Positions 14,612 to 22,988 of a DNA stretch of 32,166 nt are shown here, piece after piece. Within the stretch, counting starts at the first letter, position 1, and each line of letters starts with the position of its first letter. The stretch covers positions 1 to 32,166 of the forward strand of contig CALMSR010000046.1 in NCBI GenBank assembly GCA_937872465.1. Reading direction: 5' to 3'. Below the pieces are notes generated by a model. The model made no database searches. It was not told the DNA's origin and saw nothing but the letters and a program-made list of their open reading frames with translations. A program made the position numbers and the translations under genes. This stretch comes from an uncultured Paracoccaceae bacterium. Lineage in GTDB: Bacteria; Pseudomonadota; Alphaproteobacteria; Rhodobacterales; Rhodobacteraceae.

Positions 14612-16095
14612 TGTTGCTGTTCTGGGCGCTGGTGATTCCCTTCGGGACGGCGGTGCTGGCGCTGCTGGCCTGGCGGTCGCTGGAGATGCAGCGCGGCATC
14701 TCCCTGATCGGCGCGCTGGCGCTCTTGGTGCTGACGGTGCGCATCGCGATCCGCGTCGCGACCGAGGGCCCCTTCGCCGAACAGGCGGGCGGATGGCCCG
14801 CGCCCTACGGCATCACCCTGGTCGCGGACGGGCTCTCGGCGGTCATGGTGCTGCTGACCGGGCTGGTGGCGGTGGCGGTGCTGATCTTCAGCTTCGCCGA
14901 CGTCACCGAGGGCGAGAAACACTACGGCTTCTATCCCCTGACCCACGCACTGCTGGCAGGCATCTGCGGCGCCTTCCTCACCGGCGACATCTTCAACATG
15001 TATGTCTGGTTCGAGGTGATGCTGATCGCCTCCTTCGGCCTCCTGGTGGTCGGCGGCGGCAAGGCGCAGCTCGACGGCGCGATCAAATATGTCGGGCTGA
15101 ACCTGATCGCCACGGTCGCCTTCATCGCCGGGGTCGGCCTGCTCTACGGCGCCACCGGCGCGCTCAACATGGCCGACCTGCACGGGCGGCTGATGGGGCG
15201 CGGCGCGGAGACGCCGATCCTCGCCTCGGCGGCGGTGCTGATCTTCGCCTTCGGCTCCAAGGCCGCGCTCTTCCCGGTGTTCTTCTGGCTGCCGGCCTCC
15301 TATCACACCCCCACCTTCAGCACCTCGGCGCTCTTCGCAGCGCTGCTGACCAAGGTCGGGGTCTATGCGCTGATCCGGGTCTTCACCCTCGTCTACGACA
15401 TCGACGGCACGCCGATCGCGGCGCTGCTGCTCGGCACGGCGGTGCTGACCATGGCGGTCGGCGCCCTGGGCGCGCTCAGCCAGGGCTCGATCCGCCGGGT
15501 GCTCGGCTACAGCATCGTCTCCTCGATCGGCTACATGATCCTCGGCCTCGCGGTGGCGACGCCGCTGGCGGTGACCGGGGCGCTCTTCTACCTCTTCCAG
15601 GACGTGCTGGTGAAGGCGAACCTCTTCCTCGGCGCCGGGGCGACGAAGCGCCTCGCCGGTTCCGAGGAATTCGGCAAGGCCGGCGGCATCTGGCGCGTCC
15701 GGCCGTGGTTCTCGCTGCTCTTCCTGATCCCCGCGCTCTCGCTCGCCGGCGTGCCGCCCTTCTCGGGCTTCTGGGCCAAGCTCCTGCTGGCGCGGGCGAC
15801 CATCGAGATCGGCAGCGCCGGCCTCACCTTCATGGTGCTGGCGGTCGGCTTCCTCACGCTCTTCGCCATGGCGCGGATCTGGGCGGCGGTGTTCTGGTCG
15901 GCGCATCCCGAGGGCGACGGCGCGATCACCGAGCGCCTGCCGGCGGCCATGCTCGTGCCCCTGCTGGCGCTGACCGGCGCGATCGTCTACATCGGCATCG
16001 ACGCCGGGCCGATGGTCGCGGGCGCCGCGGCGATCGCGACCGGCCTGATCGACCCGCAGGCCTATGTGGCGGCGGTCCTGGGAGGCGCCGAATGA
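14611..16095 (+). CDS. mrpD: Mrp antiporter subunit D
   Basis: 494 aa, NuoM/N-like, about 14 membrane segments; the second proton-channel subunit of Mrp. Conserved points are MYVWFEVMLIASFGLLVVGGGKAQLDG (TM5 Glu), FGSKAALFPVFFWLPASYHTPTFSTSALFAALLTKVGVYALIRVF and FLIPALSLAGVPPFSGFWAKLLL. The start is GTG at 14611. The ATG of mrpE overlaps the stop (ATGA). Length and motifs agree with full activity. Confidence 0.96.
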   Translation: MLLFWALVIPFGTAVLALLAWRSLEMQRGISLIGALALLVLTVRIAIRVATEGPFAEQAGGWPAPYGITLVADGLSAVMVLLTGLVAVAVLIFSFADVTEGEKHYGFYPLTHALLAGICGAFLTGDIFNMYVWFEVMLIASFGLLVVGGGKAQLDGAIKYVGLNLIATVAFIAGVGLLYGATGALNMADLHGRLMGRGAETPILASAAVLIFAFGSKAALFPVFFWLPASYHTPTFSTSALFAALLTKVGVYALIRVFTLVYDIDGTPIAALLLGTAVLTMAVGALGALSQGSIRRVLGYSIVSSIGYMILGLAVATPLAVTGALFYLFQDVLVKANLFLGAGATKRLAGSEEFGKAGGIWRVRPWFSLLFLIPALSLAGVPPFSGFWAKLLLARATIEIGSAGLTFMVLAVGFLTLFAMARIWAAVFWSAHPEGDGAITERLPAAMLVPLLALTGAIVYIGIDAGPMVAGAAAIATGLIDPQAYVAAVLGGAE

Positions 16096-16433
16096 GCCTG
16101 ATCCTCCGGTTCCTGAATCTCCTTTGGCTCTTCGTCTACTTCCTCTGGGACCTCCTGGTCTCGAGCCTGCTCGTCGCCCGCGCCGTGCTCTCGCCGAGGG
16201 ACATCACCAAGCCGCGGCTGGTGACCATCCCGCTCAATGTGAAAAGCGATGCCGGCATCACCATGGTGGCCAATTTCATCACCCTGACGCCCGGCACGCT
16301 CACCGTGGACGTGAGCGACGACCGCTCCACCCTGCTCGTCCACGACCTGCTCGCCGGCGATTCGGGCGACGGGACCCGGCAGGCCGTGCGCGAGGGCATC
16401 GAATCGCGGGTGCTGAAGGTGACGCTGCGATGA
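16092..16433 (+). CDS. mrpE: Mrp antiporter subunit E
   Basis: A 113-aa MnhE-family protein, shorter than the usual 155-170 aa. It has one or two N-terminal membrane segments (LILRFLNLLWLFVYFLWDLLVSSLLVARAVL) followed by a cytoplasmic domain with ITMVANFITLTPGTLTVDVSDD, the MrpE hallmark. The missing part is the N-terminal membrane pair present in longer homologues; short MrpE forms are known in alphaproteobacteria. It overlaps mrpD by four bases and mrpF by four. Confidence 0.93.
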   Translation: MSLILRFLNLLWLFVYFLWDLLVSSLLVARAVLSPRDITKPRLVTIPLNVKSDAGITMVANFITLTPGTLTVDVSDDRSTLLVHDLLAGDSGDGTRQAVREGIESRVLKVTLR

Positions 16434-16732
16434 TCATCGAAAGCACCGCCTCCGGCCTTCTCGGCAACGCGCTCTCGCTCACCGTGCTCTTCCTCGTCGT
16501 GGCGCTGCTCGCGGCCGCCTATCGCCTGATCGCCGGGCCGACGCTCTCCGACCGCGTCGTGGCGCTCGACCTGATCTCGATGCTGCTCGTGGTCTTCCTG
16601 GTGGTCTTCAAGATGATCAGCGGCGTGAACGCCTATATCTACGTCGCCATCGGGCTCGCGCTGATCAGCTTCCTCGCCACGGTCGCCTTCGCCCATTACA
16701 TCGACCGCACGGAGGGCGATTCCGATGAGTGA
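16430..16732 (+). CDS. mrpF: Mrp antiporter subunit F
   Basis: A 100-aa protein with three membrane segments. The family core is AAYRLIAGPTLSDRVVALDLISMLLVVFLVVF (about 29-60), with the conserved Asp of MrpF (GPTLSDRVVALD), and the last helix is AIGLALISFLATVAFAHYI. ATG overlaps the mrpE stop (ATGA), and the end overlaps mrpG by eight bases. Confidence 0.95.
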   Translation: MIIESTASGLLGNALSLTVLFLVVALLAAAYRLIAGPTLSDRVVALDLISMLLVVFLVVFKMISGVNAYIYVAIGLALISFLATVAFAHYIDRTEGDSDE

Positions 16733-17066
16733 CTCGATCGCCGCCTTCCTCTTCGTCGCGGGCGGCTTCTTCTGCATGGTGGCGGGGATCGGGCTGATCC
16801 GCCTCAACGACGTCTTCGCGCGCATGCATGCGGCAACCAAGGCCGGGACGCTGGGGCTCGGGCTGATCTGCATCGCGGTGATGGTCAAGGCCGGGAGCCT
16901 GCTGCATGTCGCCGAGGCGCTCTTCGTCTTCCTCTTCATGATCGCGAGCGCCCCGGTCGGCTCGCATCTGATCGGCCGCGCCTCCTGGCGGACCCGGGTG
17001 CCGATGGATCCCAATACCCAGATCGACCCCGACTGCCGCATGTTCCTCAGAAACCGCGCCCGCTGA
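16725..17066 (+). CDS. mrpG: Mrp antiporter subunit G
   Basis: A 113-aa MnhG/PhaG-family protein with three membrane segments. GGFFCMVAGIGLIRLNDVFARMHAATKAGTLGLGLI (about 13-48) contains the signature RLNDVFARMHAATKAGT. The second conserved part is FVFLFMIASAPVGSHLIGRA. It is the last gene of the operon; nothing in the following 394 bp continues it. A weak hairpin (17101-17125) may end the transcript. Confidence 0.95.
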   Translation: MSDSIAAFLFVAGGFFCMVAGIGLIRLNDVFARMHAATKAGTLGLGLICIAVMVKAGSLLHVAEALFVFLFMIASAPVGSHLIGRASWRTRVPMDPNTQIDPDCRMFLRNRAR

Positions 17067-17261
17067 GCCGAGCGCCCCGCGGGTCGCGACCATCGCAATG
17101 GCGGTTTCCCCGCCCGTGGGGGCCGCTGGAATCGTGACGACACCCGGGCGGATCGCTCGGCTCGAGGGCACCGCGAACCGGCAAGAGCGAGGCACTCACC
17201 CGCGCCGGTTCGTCGTCCGCAGCGCGCGGGCGCGGAGGTCGGGGGGGTCGGGCTTCAGCGA

Positions 17262-17290
17262 CGCGGATTCGTCACCTGCCAGATCCGCGA
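17262..17290. repeat. 29-bp dispersed repeat, copy 1
   Basis: The core TCACCTGCCAGATCC is flanked by CGCGGATT and CGA. 27 of 29 bases match 25744-25772 on the same strand. GGAGGTCGGG occurs a short way upstream of both copies (17234 and 25707), suggesting a longer, decayed element. Confidence 0.6.
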
Positions 17291-17381
17291 AGCGAAGGGA
17301 CGAGACCCGAAGCGGTCCGAAGCAATGCGCCGAAGACCGGATCATATCGGCGGTATCTGCGCCTCGCCGCTATCACGACCA

Positions 17382-17413
17382 CCCGCCCGATCGACAGCGG
17401 TCGATCGGGCGGG
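17382..17413. terminator. Strong hairpin, probable transcription end between mrp and pet operons
   Basis: CCCGCCCGATCGAC and its exact complement form a 14-bp perfect stem with loop AGCG, 48 bp beyond the petC stop and 316 bp beyond mrpG. No T-run follows on either strand. The inner arms GCCCGATCG/CGATCGGGC with an 8-nt interval recur at 26054-26079, so it is also a member of a repeat family. Confidence 0.5.
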
Positions 17414-17460
17414 CAATCTCGGAGCCGCGCGGGGCGCGCGGGGGCGCCCGCCGGCTGTTG

Positions 17461-18261
17461 TCAGCCGTGCTTCTTGCCCTTGTGCGGCGCCCAGAGCGTC
17501 TTGTTGGTGAAATAGAGCAGCACGGTCAGCACCGTCAGGAACAGCACCGCCGTCAGGCCGGAGCGCTTGCGCTCCATCATCTTCGGCTCGGCCGTCCACA
17601 TCAGGAAGGCGGCGACGTCCTCGGCGATCTGCTCGGGCGTGGCCACCGTGCCGTCGGCATAGGTCACGTCATCGCCGTAGAGCACCGGCGCCATGGCCAT
17701 GTAGCCGCCGAAGGCGGTGTTCTCGTAGAGGATCGTGCCGGCCTCCTCCCTCTCCTCGCCGGTGAAGCCGGTGAGCAGGGAGGCGATGTATTCCGGCCCG
17801 CCCATGCCGAAGAGGATCTGGTTGATGCCGAGCCCGGCCGGCCCGTGGAACCCGGCCCGCGCCTTGGCCATCAGGCTCAGGTCGGGCGCGTTGGGGATGT
17901 TCGAGGGCGGAAAGAAATCCGTCGGCGTCGCCACGCGGGTGTCGTCGAGCGCGACATCGAAGACCTCGTGCTGCCCGGCGAAGGCGCGCATCGCCTCCTC
18001 CGACAGCGCCGGCCCGCCCTCGTCCTCCAGCGTGCGGAAGGCCACGAACTTGAGCCCGTGGCAGGCGGAGCAGATCTCGGAATAGACCTGCAACCCGCGC
18101 TGGAGCTGCGACTGGTCGTAGCGCCCGAACGGGCCCTCGAAGGAGAAGCTGAAGTCGTGCACGTGGCGCTCGCCCTCCGCGGCGGCGGCCGGGGAGGCGC
18201 CGAGGCCGACGAGGCCGAGTCCGATTGCGAAGAGCCCGGAGAGAAGCGTTCTAGCGGTCAT
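17461..18261 (-). CDS. petC: Cytochrome c1 (ubiquinol-cytochrome c reductase)
   Basis: A 266-aa protein; the haem-c subunit of the bc1 complex, which passes electrons from the Rieske protein to cytochrome c in the periplasm. The signal peptide has a hydrophobic core at 6-22 and a likely cut after ASPAAAA (about 28). The haem site is CSACH (Cys64, Cys67, His68), and the axial Met is Met190 in GGYMAMAP. One C-terminal membrane anchor spans about 236-254, with a basic tail. Only the two haem cysteines are present, so the extra disulfide found in R. capsulatus c1 is absent. It is the third gene of petABC, starting 22 bp after petB. Confidence 0.97.
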   Translation of the reverse strand: MTARTLLSGLFAIGLGLVGLGASPAAAAEGERHVHDFSFSFEGPFGRYDQSQLQRGLQVYSEICSACHGLKFVAFRTLEDEGGPALSEEAMRAFAGQHEVFDVALDDTRVATPTDFFPPSNIPNAPDLSLMAKARAGFHGPAGLGINQILFGMGGPEYIASLLTGFTGEEREEAGTILYENTAFGGYMAMAPVLYGDDVTYADGTVATPEQIAEDVAAFLMWTAEPKMMERKRSGLTAVLFLTVLTVLLYFTNKTLWAPHKGKKHG

Positions 18262-18283
18262 TGTCTCTGTCCCCTCACGTTCT

Positions 18284-19600
18284 TCATTCGGCCGGCTGGG
18301 CGGCGCTGCCCTGGGCGGCGACCTCCCCGGGATCGCCGTAATGCGCCCGGAAATCGTCCTCGATCGTCGCCGGCGGCGCCTTGGGCTTCTCCAGCACCCC
18401 GAGCAGCGGCAGGATGATCAGGAAGAAGCTGAACCAGTAGAGCGCACCGAGCTGGCTGATGATCACGAAGGGCTGCTCCGGCGGCATGGCGCCGCACCAC
18501 ATCAGCACCACGAAATCGACCACCAGGAGCCAGAACCAGAACTTGAACATCGGCCGGAACCGCCCCGAGCGCACGCGGCTCGTGTCGAGCCAGGGCACGA
18601 GGAAGAGCACGATGAGCGAGCCGAACATCACGATCACGCCGAAGAGCTTCGAGTTGATGAAGAGCACGTCGAAGGTGATCGCGCGCAGCATCGCGTAGAA
18701 GGGCAGCAGGTACCATTCCGGCACGATATGCGCCGGCGTGACCAGCGGATTGGCCTCGATGTAATTGTCCGGATGGCCGAGGAAGTTCGGCATGAAGCCG
18801 ACCACCGCCGCGAAGATCGTCAGGATGAAGACCAGCGCGAAGAGGTCCTTGATGACGAAATAGGGCCAGAAGGGCAGGGTGTCGGCCTCCGCCTCCTTGC
18901 GCGAGCCGCGCCGCACCTCCACGCCGGTGGGGTTGTTGTTGCCCGTGGTGTGGAAGGCCCAGATATGCACCACCACCAGCGCCGCGATGACGAAGGGCAG
19001 GAGGTAGTGCAGGCTGAAGAACCGAGTCAGCGTCGGATTGTCCACCGCCGGCCCACCCAGGAGCCAGGTCTGGATCGATTCGCCGATCAGCGGGATGGCC
19101 CCGAAGAGCCCGGTGATGACCGTGGCGCCCCAGAAGGACATCTGGCCCCAGGGCAGCACGTAGCCCATGAAGACCGTCGCCATCATCAGGATGTAGATCA
19201 CCATGCCGATGATCCAGGTGATCTCGCGCGGCGCCTTGTAGGAGCCGTAGTAGAGCCCGCGGAAGATGTGGAAATAGACCGCGAAGAAGAAGAGCGAGGC
19301 GCCGTTGGCATGGGTGTAGCGCAGCGCCCAGCCGGCGTTGACGTTGCGCATGATGTGCTCGACCGAGGCGAAGGCGCCGCCGACGCTGGGGTTGTAATGC
19401 ATCACCAGCACGATGCCGGTGGCGATCTGCAGCACCAGGCAGAAGGTGAGAACGATCCCCCAGATCCACATCCAGTTGAGGTTCTTCGGGGTCGGGATCA
19501 TCAGCGTGTTGTAGAGCAGCCCGATGATCGGCAGCCGGCTCTCGATCCACTTCTCGGGGGCGGATTTCGGCTCGTAATGGTCGTGCGGGATGCCGCTCAT
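18284..19600 (-). CDS. petB: Cytochrome b (ubiquinol-cytochrome c reductase)
   Basis: A 438-aa, eight-helix membrane protein carrying haems bL and bH and the Qo and Qi quinone sites. The haem ligands are His97, His111, His198 and His212, the same numbers as in R. capsulatus. The Qo motif PEWY is at 294-297. Other landmarks are [17 protein letters not shown] (about 146-162) and [10 protein letters not shown]. The start ATG at 19600 lies 10 bp after the petA stop. The length is typical for bacterial, non-split cytochrome b. Confidence 0.98.
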   Translation of the reverse strand: MSGIPHDHYEPKSAPEKWIESRLPIIGLLYNTLMIPTPKNLNWMWIWGIVLTFCLVLQIATGIVLVMHYNPSVGGAFASVEHIMRNVNAGWALRYTHANGASLFFFAVYFHIFRGLYYGSYKAPREITWIIGMVIYILMMATVFMGYVLPWGQMSFWGATVITGLFGAIPLIGESIQTWLLGGPAVDNPTLTRFFSLHYLLPFVIAALVVVHIWAFHTTGNNNPTGVEVRRGSRKEAEADTLPFWPYFVIKDLFALVFILTIFAAVVGFMPNFLGHPDNYIEANPLVTPAHIVPEWYLLPFYAMLRAITFDVLFINSKLFGVIVMFGSLIVLFLVPWLDTSRVRSGRFRPMFKFWFWLLVVDFVVLMWCGAMPPEQPFVIISQLGALYWFSFFLIILPLLGVLEKPKAPPATIEDDFRAHYGDPGEVAAQGSAAQPAE

Positions 19601-19610
19601 GATGCCCTCC

Positions 19611-20171
19611 TCAGCCCAGCTGGATCACGGTGTCGGAGACGAACTGCGCCACCGGAATATGCAGGTTCTCCGGCGCCGGGCCTTTGCGGATGCGGCCCGC
19701 GGTGTCGTAATGCGATCCGTGGCAGGGGCAGAACCAGCCGCCGAAATCGCCCGCCTCGCCGAGCGGCACGCAGCCCAGATGCGTGCAGACCCCGGTCATC
19801 AGCAGCCATTCGCCGGCCTCGTCCATGGTCCGGTCCGCATCGGTCGCCGGCGCGTCGGCGGGCAGGTTGGCGTTGCGCGCAAGCGGATCGACCAGCTGCG
19901 AGACCTCGACCGCCCGCGCCTCCTCGATCTCCTCCGGCGAGCGGCGGCGGATGAAGACCGGCTTGCCGAGGAACTTCACCGTCAGCTGGCTGCCGACCTC
20001 GAGCCCGTCGACATCGACCTGGATCGAGGCGAGCGCCTGCACGTCGGCGCTGGGATTCATCTGGTTGATCAGCGGCCAGACCGCGGCGCCGGTCGCGACT
20101 GCGCCCGCCGCGCCTGTTGCGATGAAGAGGAAATCCCTCCGGTTGCCGGTGTCCTCATCGACATGCGCCAT
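19611..20171 (-). CDS. petA: Rieske iron-sulfur protein (ubiquinol-cytochrome c reductase)
   Basis: A 186-aa protein. A twin-arginine motif NRRDFLF (10-16) precedes the single membrane anchor (about 17-35), as expected for Tat-exported Rieske proteins that keep the anchor. The 2Fe-2S cluster is bound by Cys129 and His131 (CTHLGC) and Cys148 and His151 (CPCHGSHYD). Cys134 and Cys150 would form the stabilising disulfide. It is the first gene of petABC. Upstream (20172-20375) no clear sigma-70 promoter stands out; the only AT-rich point is near 20243-20261. Confidence 0.97.
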   Translation of the reverse strand: MAHVDEDTGNRRDFLFIATGAAGAVATGAAVWPLINQMNPSADVQALASIQVDVDGLEVGSQLTVKFLGKPVFIRRRSPEEIEEARAVEVSQLVDPLARNANLPADAPATDADRTMDEAGEWLLMTGVCTHLGCVPLGEAGDFGGWFCPCHGSHYDTAGRIRKGPAPENLHIPVAQFVSDTVIQLG

Positions 20172-20375
20172 GCGCTCCGCTCCCTGTCCTGGCCCCCCGC
20201 GGGGCGCATCCCCACCCGGAGCCAGCCAGAGCCTCGGCCCGGATTTGCATTTGGTTTAGACGGTCTGAAGCAGGCGGTCCAGCCCACTTTCGGCCCGCCC
20301 GCGCCCTTGGCCCGCACCTTGGCCGCGCGGGGCCGAGCGGCTAGTCTCCGCCCGCCCCGCCCCGGAACGAGAGCC

Positions 20376-20906
20376 ATGCACCCGGCCAGAGACGCCTCCG
20401 ACATCCTCGACCGCATCGTGCAGTCGCGCTGGACCGGCGCCGCGCTCTTCGGCTTCGCCTTCCTCGAGGGCGCGGTGCTGCCGATTCCCATCGAGGCGGT
20501 CATCGCGCCGCTGATGCAGCTGCGCCGCGACCGGATCTGGCGCATCGCCGCCATCGCCTTCGCCGGATACCTCGCCTCCGCACTCGCGGGCTACGCCATC
20601 GGCGCGCTCTTCTTCGACACCGTCGGGGCGCGCATCGTCGCCGCGCTCGGCTGGGAGGCGGGCATGGCGCAGATGGAAGGATTCCTCGCCCGCTACGGCT
20701 TCTGGGCGATGATGGCCATGGCGGTGACGCCCCTGCCCACCCAGGTGGCGATGATCGGCGCCGGGCTCTTCGGCCTGTCGCTCCCGGTCTTCGTGCTGGC
20801 GATCGTGCTGGGCCGCGGCACGCGAAACTTCGCGGTGGCGGCACTCGTCTGGCGCTACGGCGACCGGGTGGTGGCGCGCCTCACCCGCGATCAGCCGCCG
20901 CGGTGA
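20376..20906 (+). CDS. VTT/DedA-superfamily membrane protein (YqaA-like)
   Basis: A 176-aa inner-membrane protein with 4-5 hydrophobic segments. FGFAFLEGAVLPIPIEAVIAPLM (about 25-47) has the amphipathic re-entrant pattern of VTT/SNARE-associated proteins, with the conserved Glu and Pro-rich turn. ARYGFWAMMAMAVTPLPTQVAMIGAGLFGLSLPVFVLAIVLGRGTRN is the second repeat with its late Arg. The DedA superfamily takes part in lipid flipping and envelope balance, but the exact substrate is not known. ATG 20376 is preceded by a purine-rich GGAACGAGAG. The last 16 bp overlap the 3' end of the convergent rlmH. Confidence 0.82.
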   Translation: MHPARDASDILDRIVQSRWTGAALFGFAFLEGAVLPIPIEAVIAPLMQLRRDRIWRIAAIAFAGYLASALAGYAIGALFFDTVGARIVAALGWEAGMAQMEGFLARYGFWAMMAMAVTPLPTQVAMIGAGLFGLSLPVFVLAIVLGRGTRNFAVAALVWRYGDRVVARLTRDQPPR

Positions 20907-21364
20907 TAGGGCCCGTCGCCGAGGATCGAGGCGGCGCGGTAGAGCTGCTCGGCCAGCATCGCGCGCACCAGCATATGCGGCCAGACCATCGGCCCGAGCG
21001 AGAGCGCGTCGTCGGCCCGCGCCCGAAGCCCCGGCGCCAGCCCGTCGGCGCCGCCGATGGCGAAGGCGAGGTCGCGCAGCCCCGAATCGGCGTGGCGACG
21101 CAGCATCGACGCGAATTCCGGCGAGGACATCGCCCGCCCGCGCTCGTCGAGCGCCATGAGCCGCGCGCCCGCAGGCAGCTTCGCGGCGATCAGCGCCGCC
21201 TCGGCCTCCGGGCCTCCGCCGCGGCGGCCGTCGATCTCGATCACGGTGGCGGGTCCCAGGCCCAGCGCGCGGCCCGCCCGCGAAAAGCGCGCGAGGTAAT
21301 CCGCGACCAGATCCGCCTCGGGGCCGGATTTCAGCCGGCCGACCGCGAGGATCGCGACCCGCAA
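20891..21364 (-). CDS. rlmH: 23S rRNA pseudouridine-1915 N3-methyltransferase RlmH
   Basis: A 157-aa SPOUT methyltransferase that modifies pseudouridine 1915 in helix 69 of 23S rRNA, using S-adenosylmethionine. The N-terminal AILAVGRLKSGPEADLVADYLARF and ALDERGRAMSSPEFA are typical. The knot is formed by FAIGGADGLAPGLRARAD and LVRAMLAEQLYRAASILGDGPYHRG. The start is inferred as TTG at 21364, which gives the normal N-terminus (M-RVAILAVGRLK); no ATG or GTG fits. The gene lies 10 bp after rsfS, a conserved pair in bacteria. Confidence 0.95.
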   Translation of the reverse strand: MRVAILAVGRLKSGPEADLVADYLARFSRAGRALGLGPATVIEIDGRRGGGPEAEAALIAAKLPAGARLMALDERGRAMSSPEFASMLRRHADSGLRDLAFAIGGADGLAPGLRARADDALSLGPMVWPHMLVRAMLAEQLYRAASILGDGPYHRGG

Positions 21365-21374
21365 GACGCCCGGC

Positions 21375-21818
21375 TCAGGCGGTGCCGGCGGGGCTCGGCC
21401 GGGCGGCGGCCTGGGGCGCCCACATCTTCTCGATCTGGTAGAACTCGCGCACTTCGGGGCGGAAGACATGCACGATCACGTCGCCGGCGTCGATCAGGAC
21501 CCAGTCGCCCAGCTCCTTGCCCTCGCTGCGCACGATCATGCCGTGATCCTGCTTGAGCCGGTCGGCGAGATGCTCCGCGATCGCCCCGACCTGGCGCGAG
21601 GAGCGGCCCGTGGCGACCACCATGTGATCGGCCATCTCGGACTTGCCTGCGAGGGGGATGGTGATGACGTCCTCGGCCTTGTCGTCTTCGAGCGAGGCCA
21701 GGATTGCCGACAGCAGGGTCTTGCCGTCGATGTCTCCCGAAACGGGCCGAAGTCCCGTCGCGGAAGTCTCGGCCGCAGTGGCCGGGGTGTGCGGATCCAG
21801 TGCGGATTCCTCCTTCAC
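21375..21818 (-). CDS. rsfS: Ribosomal silencing factor RsfS
   Basis: 147 aa. Binds ribosomal protein uL14 and blocks subunit joining in stationary phase or starvation. After a poorly conserved N-terminal 30 residues come the Iojap/RsfS features: DDKAEDVITIPLAGKSEMADHMVVATGRSSRQV, LKQDHGMIVRSEG, DWVLIDAGDVIVHVFRPEVREFYQIEKMW. The start is GTG 21818, 25-26 bases after the predicted transcription start. It is first in the rsfS-rlmH operon. Confidence 0.95.
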   Translation of the reverse strand: MKEESALDPHTPATAAETSATGLRPVSGDIDGKTLLSAILASLEDDKAEDVITIPLAGKSEMADHMVVATGRSSRQVGAIAEHLADRLKQDHGMIVRSEGKELGDWVLIDAGDVIVHVFRPEVREFYQIEKMWAPQAAARPSPAGTA

Positions 21819-21850
21819 GTCGCGCCAACCAGCCCGGCGCCGGCCCGTGA

Positions 21851-21879
21851 AGTGTAATGCTTTCGCGCCCCCGTCTCAA
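21851..21879 (-). promoter_or_regulatory. Sigma-70 promoter of rsfS-rlmH
   Basis: On the minus strand TTGAGA (21879-21874), exactly 17 bp, then TACACT (21856-21851). Transcription would begin near 21844, about 26 bases before the GTG of rsfS. Both hexamers are close to consensus and stand out in GC-rich surroundings. Confidence 0.6.
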
Positions 21880-22000
21880 GGAATGTCGTGGTGAATGAAT
21901 TGTGACGGCGCCGACCCGCCACCGCGCGCTGCCGCACCCCCGCCGGCAACACCGCCGAATCCGGGCTAGAAACGCCGCACCCCCAGCCCGGAGCCCGCCC

Positions 22001-22864
22001 ATGCCCGACCAGATCCGCCTGATCCCGCTCGACGCCATCGACGCCGAAGCCATGCCCCGCGACCGCACCGCCGCCGACCCGGCCGCCTTCGACGAGCTGG
22101 TGGCCTCGATCGCGCGCAGCGGCCTGCGCATGCCCGTCGAGCTCTTCGGCCTCGAGGCGGAGGATGCCGCCGCCCCCGCCTATGGCCTGATCTCCGGCCA
22201 CCGCCGGCTCGCGGCGTTCCGCCACCTGCGCGACATGCGCGGCAACGGCGATTTCGCCGCCATCCCCGCACTCCTGCGCAACCCCGGCGACATCGCCGCG
22301 GCGCTCGCCGCGATGGTCGAGGAGAACGAGATCCGCCGCGACCTCTCCCCCTGGGAGCGCGCCGCCATCGCCGTCACCGCCCGCGACCGCGGCATCTTCG
22401 CCACCATCGAGCAGGCGGTCGACGCGCTCTACCCCGCCGCCGCCCGGCAGAAGCGCGCCAAGCTCCGCAACATCGCCTTCCTCGTGCACGAGGCCGACGG
22501 CGTCCTGCGCGACCCCGAGCAGCTGAGCGAACGCCAGCTCCTGCGCCTCCATGCCGCCTGGACCACCGGCTTCGGCGAAGTGATCGAGACGGCGCTGACC
22601 GAGACCACCCGCCGCGACGCCGCCGGCCAATGGGAGCTGATCCGCCCGATCCTCGCCGAAGCCGAGGCCCCGCCGCCCGCCTACACCGCCCCCGAAATCC
22701 GTCCCGGCCGCCCCCGCCGCCTTTCCCGCCCCCGCCCCGGCCTCACGCTCCGCCGCGAACGCACCCCCGACGGCTATGCGATCCACATCACCGGCCGCGA
22801 CGCCACCAGCCCCTTCCTCGACCACATCTTCGAGGAGATCGAGCGGCTGGTAGGGGAGCGGTAA
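22001..22864 (+). CDS. ParB/Srx-type nuclease-fold protein, orphan
   Basis: A 287-aa protein with an N-terminal ParB/RepB-like domain: IRLIPLDAID, then a box II-like GLISGHRRLAAFRHL (about 62-76; the GxxRxxA CTP-binding patch of ParB) and MVEENEIRRDLSPWERA (about 105-121). A helical DNA-binding region follows (AAARQKRAKLRNIAFL), with ERQLLRLHAAW. The Pro- and Arg-rich linker (about 230-255) leads to a last domain ending FLDHIFEEIERLVGER. No parA or replication gene is nearby, so plasmid or chromosome partition is not supported by context. ATG has GGAG seven bases upstream. It could be a chromosomal ParB paralogue acting as a regulator or DNA-binding CTPase; the role is unknown. Confidence 0.75.
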   Translation: MPDQIRLIPLDAIDAEAMPRDRTAADPAAFDELVASIARSGLRMPVELFGLEAEDAAAPAYGLISGHRRLAAFRHLRDMRGNGDFAAIPALLRNPGDIAAALAAMVEENEIRRDLSPWERAAIAVTARDRGIFATIEQAVDALYPAAARQKRAKLRNIAFLVHEADGVLRDPEQLSERQLLRLHAAWTTGFGEVIETALTETTRRDAAGQWELIRPILAEAEAPPPAYTAPEIRPGRPRRLSRPRPGLTLRRERTPDGYAIHITGRDATSPFLDHIFEEIERLVGER

Positions 22865-22952
22865 GGCGGCAGGGCGGGCCCGCCACCGGAACGGAAGGCA
22901 ACGCGCGGGCGCGACGGTCGAAGGGCGCAGCCACCCCGCATTCACTTAGCTG

Positions 22953-22984
22953 TTGACCTAACTATCAGGCGCGCATATAGTTAG
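22953..22984 (+). promoter_or_regulatory. arsR promoter with overlapping operator; leaderless transcript likely
   Basis: TTGACC (22953-22958), 17 bp, TATAGT (22976-22981). The inverted repeat CTAACTAT/ATAGTTAG (22958-22965 and 22977-22984, 11 bp apart) overlaps the -35 end and the -10. TTAGCTGT also occurs twice (22946 and 22981). The ATG of the regulator is at 22989, where transcription should begin, and no ribosome site is present. Confidence 0.7.
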
Positions 22985-22988
22985 CTGT

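Larger units (their letters stand above)
17067..17460. other. Gene-free gap between mrpG and petC with repeats
   Basis: 394 bp between two convergent operons. It holds no credible gene. It contains one copy of a 29-bp repeat (17262-17290) and a strong hairpin (17382-17413), both of which have relatives in the gene-free stretch at 25.7-26.1 kb. Confidence 0.6.

Noticed and set aside
20172..20375. Search for FnrL or sigma-70 promoter elements upstream of petA
   Set aside because: No TTGAT-N4-ATCAA and no pair of hexamers with 16-18 bp spacing was convincing, so none is reported.
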